From Plasmodium coatneyi (lineage: Eukaryota; Apicomplexa; Aconoidasida; Haemosporida; Plasmodiidae), in assembly GCF_001680005.1 (NCBI RefSeq), contig NC_033561.1:744001-808000 (forward strand): a stretch of DNA of 64,000 nucleotides, in the 5' to 3' direction. The notes beneath the pieces were generated by a model. That model worked only from the letters and a program-made list of their open reading frames with translations. It was not told the origin of the DNA and ran no database searches. Both the position numbers and the translations under genes were made by a program. Positions 54,901 through 64,000 of this stretch are shown one piece after another. How positions within the stretch are numbered: the first letter of the stretch is position 1; every line of letters begins with the position of its first letter.

Positions 54901-57097
54901 GGGACTTCCTCTCCAATCATTTGAGGGCATTTGTGGAACTCCTCTTTCCCCAGGAACTTATACTAACGAAGAACATGCTGCACTCCTTTGTCTGTAATTT
55001 ATTCTCGAGCAAAATGAGCAGAAACAATCCTTCCGTGATAAGCAATGTGTTGCAAATGCCCACCACCATCACCACGTTGCATGGAATGGTTCACTATATG
55101 TGCAAAAACTTCCACTTGAGGGAGAAAATTTTTAAAAGGAATAAAAGCATGCACTTGTATGAAGGGGCACAGCTGATCACTCTAACGGAAGGGATACTCC
55201 TTTCAGAGTGGCAGCTTATTAACAGAGCCCACAGGAGAAACACCCTTCAGTTGATATATCATTACTTGGAGCAGTTTTCCTGCTTTGCACCGATGAGGCA
55301 GGCGGTCAACGCCACGTCGACCTGTATGTGCTTACTGGACGGGTTCAGCGCGTCCCCATCGTTGCATCTGTGCGTCTCCTCATCATTGCGTTTGTGTGTC
55401 TTCGTTGCGTCCCTGCCTACACCATTGCGTCTTTCCTTTGCACCCCTCCACATGCCCCTGCAGTGAAGTACCTGACGGAGGAATACAACTCCCTGCTGAG
55501 CCACATCAGAAGCATGAAAGGAGAAATTAGATACCTCATCCAAATGGCGGGATCGCCCGATCTGCAGAATGACCCCTTGGGGGAGATGCTATCGGATTTA
55601 CTCACCTTCAGGGTAAGGCACTCCGCAGAAAAAATTAGCGCAATTATGGAAGGGAATCTCTTCACCTTCACTATTCGCCTTAACTGTTTTTCTTCCCTTC
55701 CCCGTGCAGGTGCCGCACAAGTGGGATGCCCTCTCCAGGGGGGAAAACGACTTGCGCGAATTCTTTGCAAACGTGAAGAAGAAGCTGAGCTACCTGAGAA
55801 ACCTGATAAAGACAGATCAGCGGGGAGGTAGACACGTCTACGACGTCTCTATGTTTAGGAATCCGCTGCTCTTCTTTTACTCGGTCTACCTCACCTATGC
55901 GCGTAGCATGAATGTGCCAGTCAATAGCCTGAACGTGTCCTTTAAGTATTGCGACGGAATTGGCGGGTAGGCGACCGGCACGGAAGCAGGCACATGGTTA
56001 CAATGCAGTGCATATCGTTGTGTAGATCGTTGTGCAGACTGCCGTGCAAACCACTTATCGAACCGCCGTGCACCCCCCTCAGGAACGAGGATGGCATCTG
56101 GCTGCTGCCCATACGGACGTATAAAGGCGAATTCGTGACGACCTCCCAACCGTTCGTGCATAGATACATCCACAAGAGAAATAGCATTTTCATGAAAATT
56201 TGCGACGAGGAAAACAGGCAAGTTGTACCAGCGGATGGAAGAGAGGACAGTGGGGAGATTGACCGGGAAGCTGGCCCCGAGGAAGGTACTCTTAACGACA
56301 CCACAAAAACGGAAATAGGGAACCCTACCCCCCAAATGGACAACCAAGGTGAAGAGGTGAATCACCCTAATGGAGGACTGCCTCCACAAAAAGGAGAAGT
56401 CACTCGAATCCATAGAACCAATAACTATTGGGAATACGCCCACAAGAAGGAAAACCAATTTTACTACGACTCACCCTACATTTATGTGAGGATAAAAAAA
56501 AACAAGCAGAGTGAAAACGCTCAAAATGAAGGAAATGAAAAAACTCACACCAGTGGCATATACAACGAGGATGGCGATAAGGGCGGTCTTAATAAAAATG
56601 GAAAGGATGCACAAAATGGGGACGGGTTCGAAAGAGAAAGAAGCAATCCTGTTCAGTGTTATGAGGAAGGGGGAATGGAAAGGATGAGTTTATCTGGCTA
56701 CAGTGCAGATAAATTAACATGTGCCTTTAGCGCCTTCAAGAATAACGACCCCTTCGATAGGAACGACTTTGTGTTTTATTGCCCCGTCTTGACTTTCAAC
56801 CCGAAAACGCGAAAACGTAAGACTTGACCCTTTTTTGTGCATGCAAGTTGTATACACACGGGCAGTTGTTTAGAACGGTGTCCCAAATGGACTGGCGTCT
56901 CCCCCATTGGAATGGAGGCATGTGGTAGCCAGTGTGGCGCAACGATAAGGGCATGACCCCTTCAAACAGACATATCCCTTTTTCGTAACATTTGTTTACT
57001 CCCCCCCGCAGATGATAAAACGCTCTTCTTCCTGCCCATTCCGTGCATATACAGCAAGACAATTTACAAGAAGCTCAAAGTGCACATGTTACTGTAG
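39961..57097 (+). CDS. Divergent dynein heavy chain-like protein with degraded ATP sites
   Basis: Modelled exons: 39961-40086, 40322-40393, 40483-41153, 41261-46418, 46518-48791, 48916-49131, 49257-51320, 51525-52433, 52536-55323, 55464-55612, 55710-55966, 56083-56816, then 57012-57097; all phases agree, about 5167 residues. An in-frame intron (52434-52535) is called from its GT/AG and T-rich end. The long N-terminal tail and linker are helical. The AAA1-equivalent segment (about 1830-1910) keeps the dynein pattern after the Walker B site (RPEVLSVLNEQLANIRNHLV) but not Walker A or B residues. AAA2 has GKKYAGRS (2171-2178), Lys to Arg. AAA3 has GGSNSAKS (2680-2687) with FIDDVN (2742-2747), the best-preserved site. 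AAA4 has no P-loop. A short stalk-like coiled coil lies near 50790-51300. The end matches dynein, with VKYLTEEYNSLL-type helix, VPHKWDALSRGENDLREFF and a C-terminal domain. Exons 1-2 are the least certain. Confidence 0.75.
44281..44371 (+). repeat. 15-bp coding repeat, RDD[TS]N units, in the dynein-like gene
   Basis: Seven near-perfect units of GATGATACTAACAGG or GATGATTCTAACCGG encode R-D-D-T/S-N pentapeptides inside an otherwise complex helical region. Likely length-polymorphic. Confidence 0.9.
51355..51492. repeat. 34-bp minisatellite in intron 7 of the dynein-like gene
   Basis: Units of TTGCATTTTCGGTTGTTG followed by TATATATACATTGTTG are repeated about four times, with one short unit. 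The array fills most of the intron between exons ending 51320 and starting 51525. Confidence 0.85.
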
Positions 57098-57554
57098 CGT
57101 ATCCATTTCCTTTGGATCGCGTTATGCTCCCTTTTGGGAAGTCTCCTTTGGGGCAGCTTCATTTTTTCCGCGATTTGTTCTGCTTAACTGTCATTCATTC
57201 ATTCATTCATTCATTCATTCAATTTTTTTTTTTTTTTAACACCACGCGTGGCCCCCTGGCATACACACGCATACATGCATGGAACTACTATGATGGCTAA
57301 CTCGTGGCACAAGATTGTTGCAACTACCCACACAGTCAAAACAAGTTGTCTCTGCAATTCATTAATTGGCGGTGCGATTATTGTGCGTACAGTTCTGCGT
57401 GGACTCTCCTGAGGAGGAACACGGGCCATGGTCTACACACAGGGGTGGCGGAAAAGCGCACGGGAGGAAGTACAAACCTCCTGAGGTCAAGCACGAAAAT
57501 TACGCAACACACACATGACATGCACATATATCCTGCACACCCCACGCTAACCCA
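57098..57554. other. Intergenic region between the two large right-hand genes
   Basis: About 460 bp holding a (TCAT)n microsatellite followed by a T run. No gene is seen. Confidence 0.65.
57191..57222. repeat. (TCAT)n microsatellite
   Basis: About eight perfect tetranucleotide copies, followed by 13 or more T residues. Confidence 0.95.
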
Positions 57555-60500
57555 ATGAACGAGCACGAAATCAACGAACTGGAGGAAATAAGAAACACCA
57601 TTCTGAGAAAGAATGAAAAAGGGGGGCACTACTACACAACCGTTATTAACACCTTTTTATTAGTTGCCCATTTTGTTCTGTATGCCTCTATTGTCTTTGT
57701 GCACTTCTCCTATCGAAACGATGATTTTACGAACTGCTTCCACAAAGCCATTTCCTCTGTCGTTAAGAATGAGTATGCTAGTATCGATGACATAGAAGTT
57801 GCTCAGAGGGAATTCTCCGGCATGACTCAAGTGTGCAACTATGGCCGAATTCATTTTTCGAGATATGAGTTGGAGGGGGGCTCCAACTACATCCTATCCT
57901 TTTATAATTCGAGTGCCAGTACATATGTAGGTGGGTAGCGGAGCGTATATCAGTAGGAACAACTCGTCTATCCCATTTAGTTACTCGTTCGTTTTTCTCC
58001 CTGTGTCTATTTCGTTACTTGTTCTTCCCCCCCGTGCAGACTACTCAGTTGCGTTCCACAAGTTGTTCCATTCGACTATATTCAAGTCCCAATCGAGCAT
58101 AAGTATTAGTCACGCCTACCACTGGTACGAGTGGCTCCTGTTCCTTTTCCTTAACATGAGCTCGTTCATGGTGGTGTATCGGAAGTGCATCTCTCGGGGG
58201 TTAGTTCGTCTTCGACAGGGGGCACGAGCTGCATCAGTTGAATCCGTTGCATCATCTGCATTGGCAGCACCAGTGGCGGTGCTATCAGAAAAGTTACGCC
58301 CACCACATGCATACACACAAGCGAAATGCCGTCCCTTTATTTTTTTATCCCCCCTTTACCAGAAAAAAAATGAACATCCTGCACCTCGGCCTAGTTACCC
58401 TCATCGACCTGAGCATCCTCTACGAGCAATTTATAGGTACTCAAGGGAACAGTGGGAAAGGGATTCCACGTGCCTATATTATGTGGTTGCTTAATCTTGT
58501 GGTGTCTCTGTCCCTCCCCTCTTCCTCATTTTGGTCATTTCGACATTTCGTCATTTTTTTTTTTTTTTTCCCTGTAGACACGGTTGAGAATTACTCTGTG
58601 CACGAAAAAGGCGTCGATCTGATAATTTGCTCCTACTACCTTTTCCTCATTTTAATCGTCCTGAAAAAATTGTCAAATCACTGGAAGGTCCTTTTCATCC
58701 CGGTGCAAATAATTCGGACAACTGTTGCGCACAACTACATGCTGCTCCTCTTTCTTCTTTCCTTTCTGCTGTTGATACTCATAAATTATTTTTCGAGTAA
58801 GGGGGGAGTTTGTTCCTCACTGGGTGTGTGCATGTGCCTTTTCTCCTTGGACGAGCTACTAATGAGTAGTAATATGTGCAATCCTATACTGTGATATACC
58901 CCTTTGTATCTCTTCCAGGCGGGGAGAAGCTCAAGGCCTACTTCAGTTCCGTCTTCACCTTCCAAGACGACTCAAAATACAAGAACGAATTTGTATACAA
59001 CTTTTTCGTTGTTATAATTTACAGCTTTTTTTTTGTGCCCATGATTACAGTTGCTTCCACCGCGACTGCCTTTTTGCTGATAAACAATCATGAGGACCTT
59101 TTCGGTAGGCAGTTCGGTGGTCACGTGAGGAATGGGCATTCCACCTCATTCATTACTTCCATTGCGAGGGAACTACACAGGAGCTGCACACATGTTCTTT
59201 CACTCCCCTCCCTTCATGTAGATTGTAAACCTCGAAGCAGTCATCTATGGGACAAACTAAGGGAGTACTTTTTCTTCCTGAAGGAGAAAAATGAAACGGT
59301 AAAAAAGAGCAGCTTCGTCAAGGGCGAATACTTAGCTACTCCAATAGGGGGAAGTAATAAACAAGCCATAGACAGACGCATAACAAAATGCTTGACTCCA
59401 CACACATACCTGTACAGGAAACACCCGGACGAAGAAAAGAAATGACCTACGAAGAATACGAAGAGAAGAAAAATAAAATAGACATCCTCAAGATTTGCAG
59501 CGTGATTCTTTTTTTTCTTTTTTTTATATTTTTTGTGCTGAAAATATTTTTTGACCAGAATACGATGACCCACCTTGACGTGCATTACTCGCACCAGTTG
59601 GGGGCGCCCTTCGTCACGAAGCAGGGAGGGGTAATGCATTAGGGCGCCTAAAATGTGGAAGAGTGTCTGGCGTGACATCGTTACCATGCCAATCTGACCG
59701 ATCAAACTGCGTTAACTATGTTAACCGCGTTAATCGCGTTAATCGTGTTAACCGTGTTAGCCGCTTTAACTGCCCGCCCCCCCTTGTGCAGGAAAAATCG
59801 TTCGACACGCTGACGCACACGTCCGAGTACCTGCAGTTCCTCAGCGCCGTCGTGATAAATAACATAATGAGAAATAAGAAAAACCTAGACAATAAAAAGC
59901 TGTTTAAATTGGAAGCGGCCTTCGAGGGACAGAACATCTTTGTTTACGAAGACGTCTTCCACATTTTCCCCTATGACGTGTTGGTGAAGCTCAGCGATGG
60001 GAAGGAAGGTAAAGCGCGCTTCGCTGCCGGAGCGTGTGTGCGGGTGGACACAAAAAATGAGCCACACGTCGGTACAATGCGCGTCGTGCGAATATGCGTC
60101 GTGCTAATATGCATCTCTTCATGCCGCCCCACGTTGACCTTCTTCTCAACTCCCCCAAAGTGTCGGACGAAATAGCCGTGGAGAATCCCCTACTTTCAGA
60201 CGAGCCCGTCACAGGTAGGCAGAGGAGAGGGCCATCCCCATGTCTGAACGGGCACGCACCCCGTTATGTGCACCCTGTTATGTTCACCCCGTTATGTACA
60301 CACCATTATATACACACCGCAACTGCGCTCGCCTTTTCGCCGCTTCTTCCCCACGCAGACCCGCACGCACTGCGCGAATACGAAGACACGCTTGACAACA
60401 GAAAGGAAGTCATAAAACACTACGACGCGTATGCCCTACTGTACAACTTTGAGCAAAACCTGTTCATTCTATTAAATGTAACACCAGAAAGTGACTGAAA

Positions 60501-62894
60501 AAAAAAAAATAAAATAATATGAACGTTCATGTGGACATAGCAAACTTTTTTCTGCATTTTAGCTAGCCAGATAGCTTTTTTTTATTTAATTTTTTTTTTT
60601 TTTTTTTTCACCCGGGCAGGCTTCCTTCAATGTGCAGAACAATGGCCTGTTCAGACAAACCAAAGACGTCTTCATCCAGGAGATGACCGAAATTAAAAAC
60701 CCGCAGTACACAACTAAACTGATCATTCTGATATTCCTCTTAATCGTAACAGCGGGTTATTTCCTACTGGTAATGTACATGCTGTACTACGTGCGGAATC
60801 GATTCTTCCTGTTGTTCTTCAGCTTCTTTTTTATCATTTGTCTGTGCTTCTTTGTATTTAATTTTATGACACTGACATCTGTGAGTCACTCGTATGACTA
60901 CGTTGAGCATATAAAGAACAGGAACATTGCAGACACGTTTAATCTAAACAAGCTGGGGAAATTCAAGTCACTTTTGGACGACCTGTTACGGATAAAAGTG
61001 TGCAAATTTTACGGGAATTTGTTTTGTCACATTATTCTTGTTACAATTGTGCTGAAGTTTTATTGCTTCTTTTTTGTTAACTATTTTGCTTCATTTATCA
61101 AGTACAAGTTTCACTTCCTTTTCGTGACGGCGTCGGTGTTCATCTTCGTCTGTTTGACGTCCCTCTTGGGTAAGAGAAAGGGGTGAAATGACGGTGTCTG
61201 CTACGTTTGCTTCGACCTCCCCACCGGTGTATCACCTCATTACATCAGTATCTGATCACTTCTTCGCGTACTCATCTGATTGCCACCCCCCATCGCAGGC
61301 TCCTACACCTACCTGAACACCAGCATAGGCCTGCAAAAATGGACGATGCTGTTTTACCACGTCCAGACGAGCGAAAAGTACTTCGCCTATGAGTTGCTAA
61401 GTAGTTTCCTTTTCTTTTTCTTCCTCTTCTACATCACGTCAATATACTTGTACATTTTTTTAAAAAAAAATGAAAACACAGTAACAGTTAAGCTCAAGGA
61501 AGATCAGGAAAATTCACTTCCCTTTGACAACCTAGTCCTTCACCATCTAGTCCTTGACGACGATGATATTTTGCTCCACTTCAAGGCCATCCTCTACACC
61601 ATAGACAAGACCTTCGAAAAGGTGAGGATACTATGGGAGAGGAATCAGGTGGGGCAATTACTAAATCAGCAGATCCAGTGGTATAATCAGTACTGTTATC
61701 AAAAGGCTTTGCAGGAGAATATGCTAAATTGGTATGACCCTAATGGATATATGCTTCAGGAGGGGGGTCAGTTCGTTCAGGCGTCTGAACCTGGTGGTTG
61801 GTGTGAGGGTGGGGTCGCACCCCAAGTGGGGAATACTGCCGTGGTGAATAAGGAAATGGGCAGTGATCATGGTGGGGTCCCCCTTTCCGGTTTTACCGAA
61901 CCAATCAACCAGGGTGGTGACCCAGAAATGAACTCCCAAGAGGTGAACATGCAGTCGTCGCAAGGTGAACAAGGGGGAGATCCATCAAATGATGAATCAA
62001 GTCTGCACGATGAGGAGGAAGTCGACGTGGTGGTCACGACTTCACAAAACTACAACGAGTTCGAAATGGTCCAGAAAACGCAGAACATGCATTTATTCTT
62101 CACGAAGCTGCTGAATGGGAAGTATGACTTTGATTTTTTGCATGATCAACCGGGGGGGAATGCACAGGGTGGAAAGGGCCAAAATGGCGAAACTAAAAAG
62201 CGGCTGTTGAATTTTTTCAGAAGAGGGGTTTACGACAAGACAGCAGTCGAGAGGAAGGATAAAAAAAAGGAACAGAAAAGAACTAAGCTGAAACACATGC
62301 TAGCCAATTTGGTTGACGATTTGGCTAGTATAGAAAAAATAAAAATATTATTCACCTATATCTTATTTTTGAAAATAAAACGACACATCCTGATGAGGAA
62401 CATACGCCAAGTGGATAGAGTGACTAGCGAACTGAAGGCCGAATACCAAAACAGAGTCCTCTACAAGAAGCACCTCATCAATTTGCAGCGGAAGATGGCT
62501 GACCAGATCGATGAGTTGGAACAGGACATCCTTATACGGAACAAGCTGAAGGGCACCCTCATCCGTGTCATAGAAGACGGAACGTGTAAGGGAGGAGAGA
62601 AAATCGGTGTGCAGGGAAACGACGTAGTGCAGTTGCCACGTTACGCAGCAGTTGCCACTTTACGCAGTCGTTGTTGCAAGACCATCCATGTGCAGGTGTC
62701 CACACGGGGTCACTTCTTTCTAGGGCCTTGCACCTTCCTAATTATACTTCTCCCTTATTTAACCCCCCCTTTTTTCAGTCTACCAGAAGGATGAGAAGGT
62801 CGAAAAGGAGATCAACACCCCCTCGGAGTCGACACCGCAATCTGGCCCAGGCGCTTTGGAAGAGCAGATACCCCCAGAGAAAAAACAAAAATAA
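57555..62894 (+). CDS. Tandem 2x6-TM protein, polycystin/TRP-like channel candidate
   Basis: Exons 57555-57930, 58040-58199, 58363-58436, 58578-58796, 58919-59104, 59222-59298, 59418-59630, 59792-60008, 60161-60214, 60359-60477, 60620-61169, 61299-62585 and 62779-62894, about 1215 residues, phases all consistent. Half one has helices at about 28-51, 153-172, 182-202, 216-235, 254-275 and 302-331, with a 100-residue loop after S1 (NYILSFYNSSASTYV, VAFHKLFHSTIFKSQ) and a pore-like stretch KAYFSSVFTFQDDSKY before S6. Half two repeats this at about 385-409, 596-622, 627-652, 695-720, 729-748 and 776-803, with a 185-residue S1-S2 loop and a pore-like segment IGLQKWTMLFYHVQTS. The tail is acidic, then coiled coil (LINLQRKMADQIDELEQDIL). 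The long S1-S2 loop and S5-pore-S6 order fit polycystin/TRPP channels; identity is inference. It could be another polytopic protein. Exon 9's AAAG acceptor is weak. Confidence 0.68.
59711..59772. repeat. 9-bp minisatellite in intron 7 of the 2x6-TM gene
   Basis: About seven degenerate copies of GTTAACCGC (variants GTTAATCGC and GTTAATCGT), ending about 20 bp before the acceptor at 59791. Confidence 0.85.
60257..60319. repeat. 15-bp minisatellite in intron 9 of the 2x6-TM gene
   Basis: About four units of the type CACCCCGTTATGTGC (variants CACCCTGTTATGTTC and CACCATTATATACA). Confidence 0.75.
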
Positions 62895-63917
62895 TGTGAA
62901 GCAACATGACATGGGTTTTTACTTCGTGAAGGTACTTCCCTGAAGGAGCTGATTGGCGATGTGTGCAACTCATGTTTGGGGTACATATCCAATTAGAAAA
63001 AATGGGATTACATTTTCATGTAGATTTTTTTTTTTTTTTTTTTTTTTTTGTGAAGAGGCTCCTTTCAACTGGCAACAGGTGTGATGTAGCACCAATTAAG
63101 TTGGTTTCTATTCGCTTTACGCATCCTTACAAGGTGGGCTTCTGAAGGAGGGGGCTCACCCAGTGGGTCATATCACAATAGTGAGCATTAGAGTAATGAC
63201 GAACAGGTTACCTTCGCGTGTTGCGTTGTGCATTTCGGAACAGTTGCAGTGCGAATGTGCTGGTTTGTTCGGCTCATATTTCTTTGCGGTCACCCCGAGC
63301 CCGTTTTCGCATTTTGCGGGTGAGGCCATCGTAAACACAGCAGCATCAACACATTCTTGTATCGGATTTTTGTTCTTAATACTAGTTGGTCGTGCGTGGC
63401 AGGTATATGGCTTATGTAGGCAAGGAGATATTCCTTTTGCCGTTTTTTTTTTTTTTTTTTTTTATGTATTTTTTTTTGGGCTCTATTTTGTGTTTTTCGT
63501 TGTGCTCTTTGTTATGCTCTTTGTAGTGCCCTTTTTTTGTGTTTTTTTTTCTCTATTTTTTTTTTCATGTGCGTCCCGCTGGTTAACAGGCTATGATCAG
63601 CGAAAGGAGGTCTCTGTGAAACGCCCATTTTGTGCAAAGCATAGCAGTAGTGAAACGAATACATGTATGAGCGGGTGATCGTGTTAGGTCACATGTAGGG
63701 ACGACGTTTTCTGGCAGATTTGCAGGGGCCCTTCCACCCGGTTGAGTGTACCAGCACAACACAACCCAGTGTGTGCTAATCCGAAAGGGAGAGCAGTTCC
63801 CCCCTACACTGTTTTGAATAATCGCTGAAAAACATGTCCTGAGGGAAAAATAAAATAAAATAACTTTTTGTCCTACATGGCCACAAAAATAAGGTTAAAA
63901 ACGTTGACAGGAAAAAA
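62895..63917. other. Intergenic region at right side
   Basis: Contains T runs at about 63027-63048 and 63445-63463 and a T-rich pyrimidine zone to 63566. The 171-codon ORF at 63163-63678 runs through these T tracts as poly-Phe and is not accepted as a gene. It presumably includes the promoter of the gene starting at 63918. Confidence 0.6.
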
Positions 63918-64000
63918 ATGCCCGTGCTAATTGGCTTTCTCCTGTTGCCCCTTCTGTTATTCGATTTTTACGACACACTCAAGTTAAGAAACAGCGCAGA
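63918..64000 (+). CDS. Start of a secreted or membrane protein gene (3' end outside window)
   Basis: An ATG in an A-rich context (GAAAAAAATG) opens a frame that stays open for the 27 codons to the window edge. The encoded start MPVLIGFLLLPLLLFDFYDT is a textbook signal peptide or signal anchor, with almost no charge before a Leu-rich core. After it the sequence turns polar (LKLRNSA). Nothing further can be said about function. It may be exon 1 of a multi-exon gene. Confidence 0.55.
   Translation, partial: MPVLIGFLLLPLLLFDFYDTLKLRNSA

Noticed and set aside
63163..63678. 171-codon ORF near the right edge
   Set aside because: Half of it is poly-Phe and Val from T-rich simple sequence. The start context and composition do not resemble the true genes here.
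1..64000. CRISPR arrays, bacterial insertion sequences, tRNA or rRNA genes
   Set aside because: No regularly spaced repeats, no transposase-like ORF with terminal inverted repeats, and no cloverleaf pattern or rRNA-like block was seen by eye on either strand. A tRNAscan or Infernal run would settle the RNA part.

Overview
The window looks like nuclear chromosomal DNA of a malaria parasite of the Plasmodium vivax/knowlesi/cynomolgi type. The evidence is a mix of moderate-GC coding sequence, long pure poly(dA:dT) tracts between genes, small introns (about 90-290 bp) with GT/AG borders and pyrimidine-rich acceptors, lysine-rich low-complexity inserts inside conserved folds, and large multi-exon genes. 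I recognise typical single-copy Plasmodium housekeeping genes. The species call is an inference from composition and style; no search was run.

Layout, left to right. 1-2577 (+) is the 3' part of an unrecognised gene. 3275-4138 (-) is a biotin--protein ligase. 5524-6611 (-) is the ribosomal protein SA/uS2 gene with one intron. After a 4.1 kb gene-poor, homopolymer-rich stretch comes a 1644-residue Lys/Glu/Pro-rich repeat protein (10730-15664, +). A small Tyr/Cys-rich protein (16724-16933, +) follows, then a CDC20/CDH1-type WD40 protein (17858-19675, +), which converges on a Rad9-like checkpoint clamp gene (19746-22340, -). Next are a THUMP/UPF0020-type RNA methyltransferase-like gene (22892-24424, +), a five-exon coiled-coil gene (24617-25680, -), a Lys-rich gene with an apparent one-base frameshift (27608-28995, +) and a fifteen-exon coiled-coil gene (30361-35923, +). 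These are followed by a tiny three-exon membrane protein (36687-37320, +), a bL35-like organellar ribosomal protein (37589-38272, -) and the copper chaperone COX17 (38799-39002, -).

The right-hand third holds the two most remarkable genes. The first (39961-57097, +, 14 exons, about 5167 aa by my splice model) has the overall layout of a dynein heavy chain, but the nucleotide-binding motifs of its AAA modules are largely degraded, including the AAA1 motor site. The second (57555-62894, +, 13 exons, about 1215 aa) appears to be two consecutive six-helix modules, each with a long S1-S2 loop and a pore-like segment before S6, as in polycystin/TRPP channels. A signal-peptide-like start of another gene lies at the right edge (63918).

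No operon logic applies; each gene has its own promoter region. Themes that recur are cell division and checkpoint control (CDC20, Rad9), organelle function (biotin ligase, COX17, bL35, the putative RNA methylase) and motor or membrane biology. Non-coding DNA carries a dispersed motif resembling TTTRCCTGACYTGTTCA, several intronic minisatellites, and TGCATGCA boxes matching a known ApiAP2 motif. All exon borders were placed by hand from GT/AG sites with reading-phase agreement and have not been checked against transcripts.
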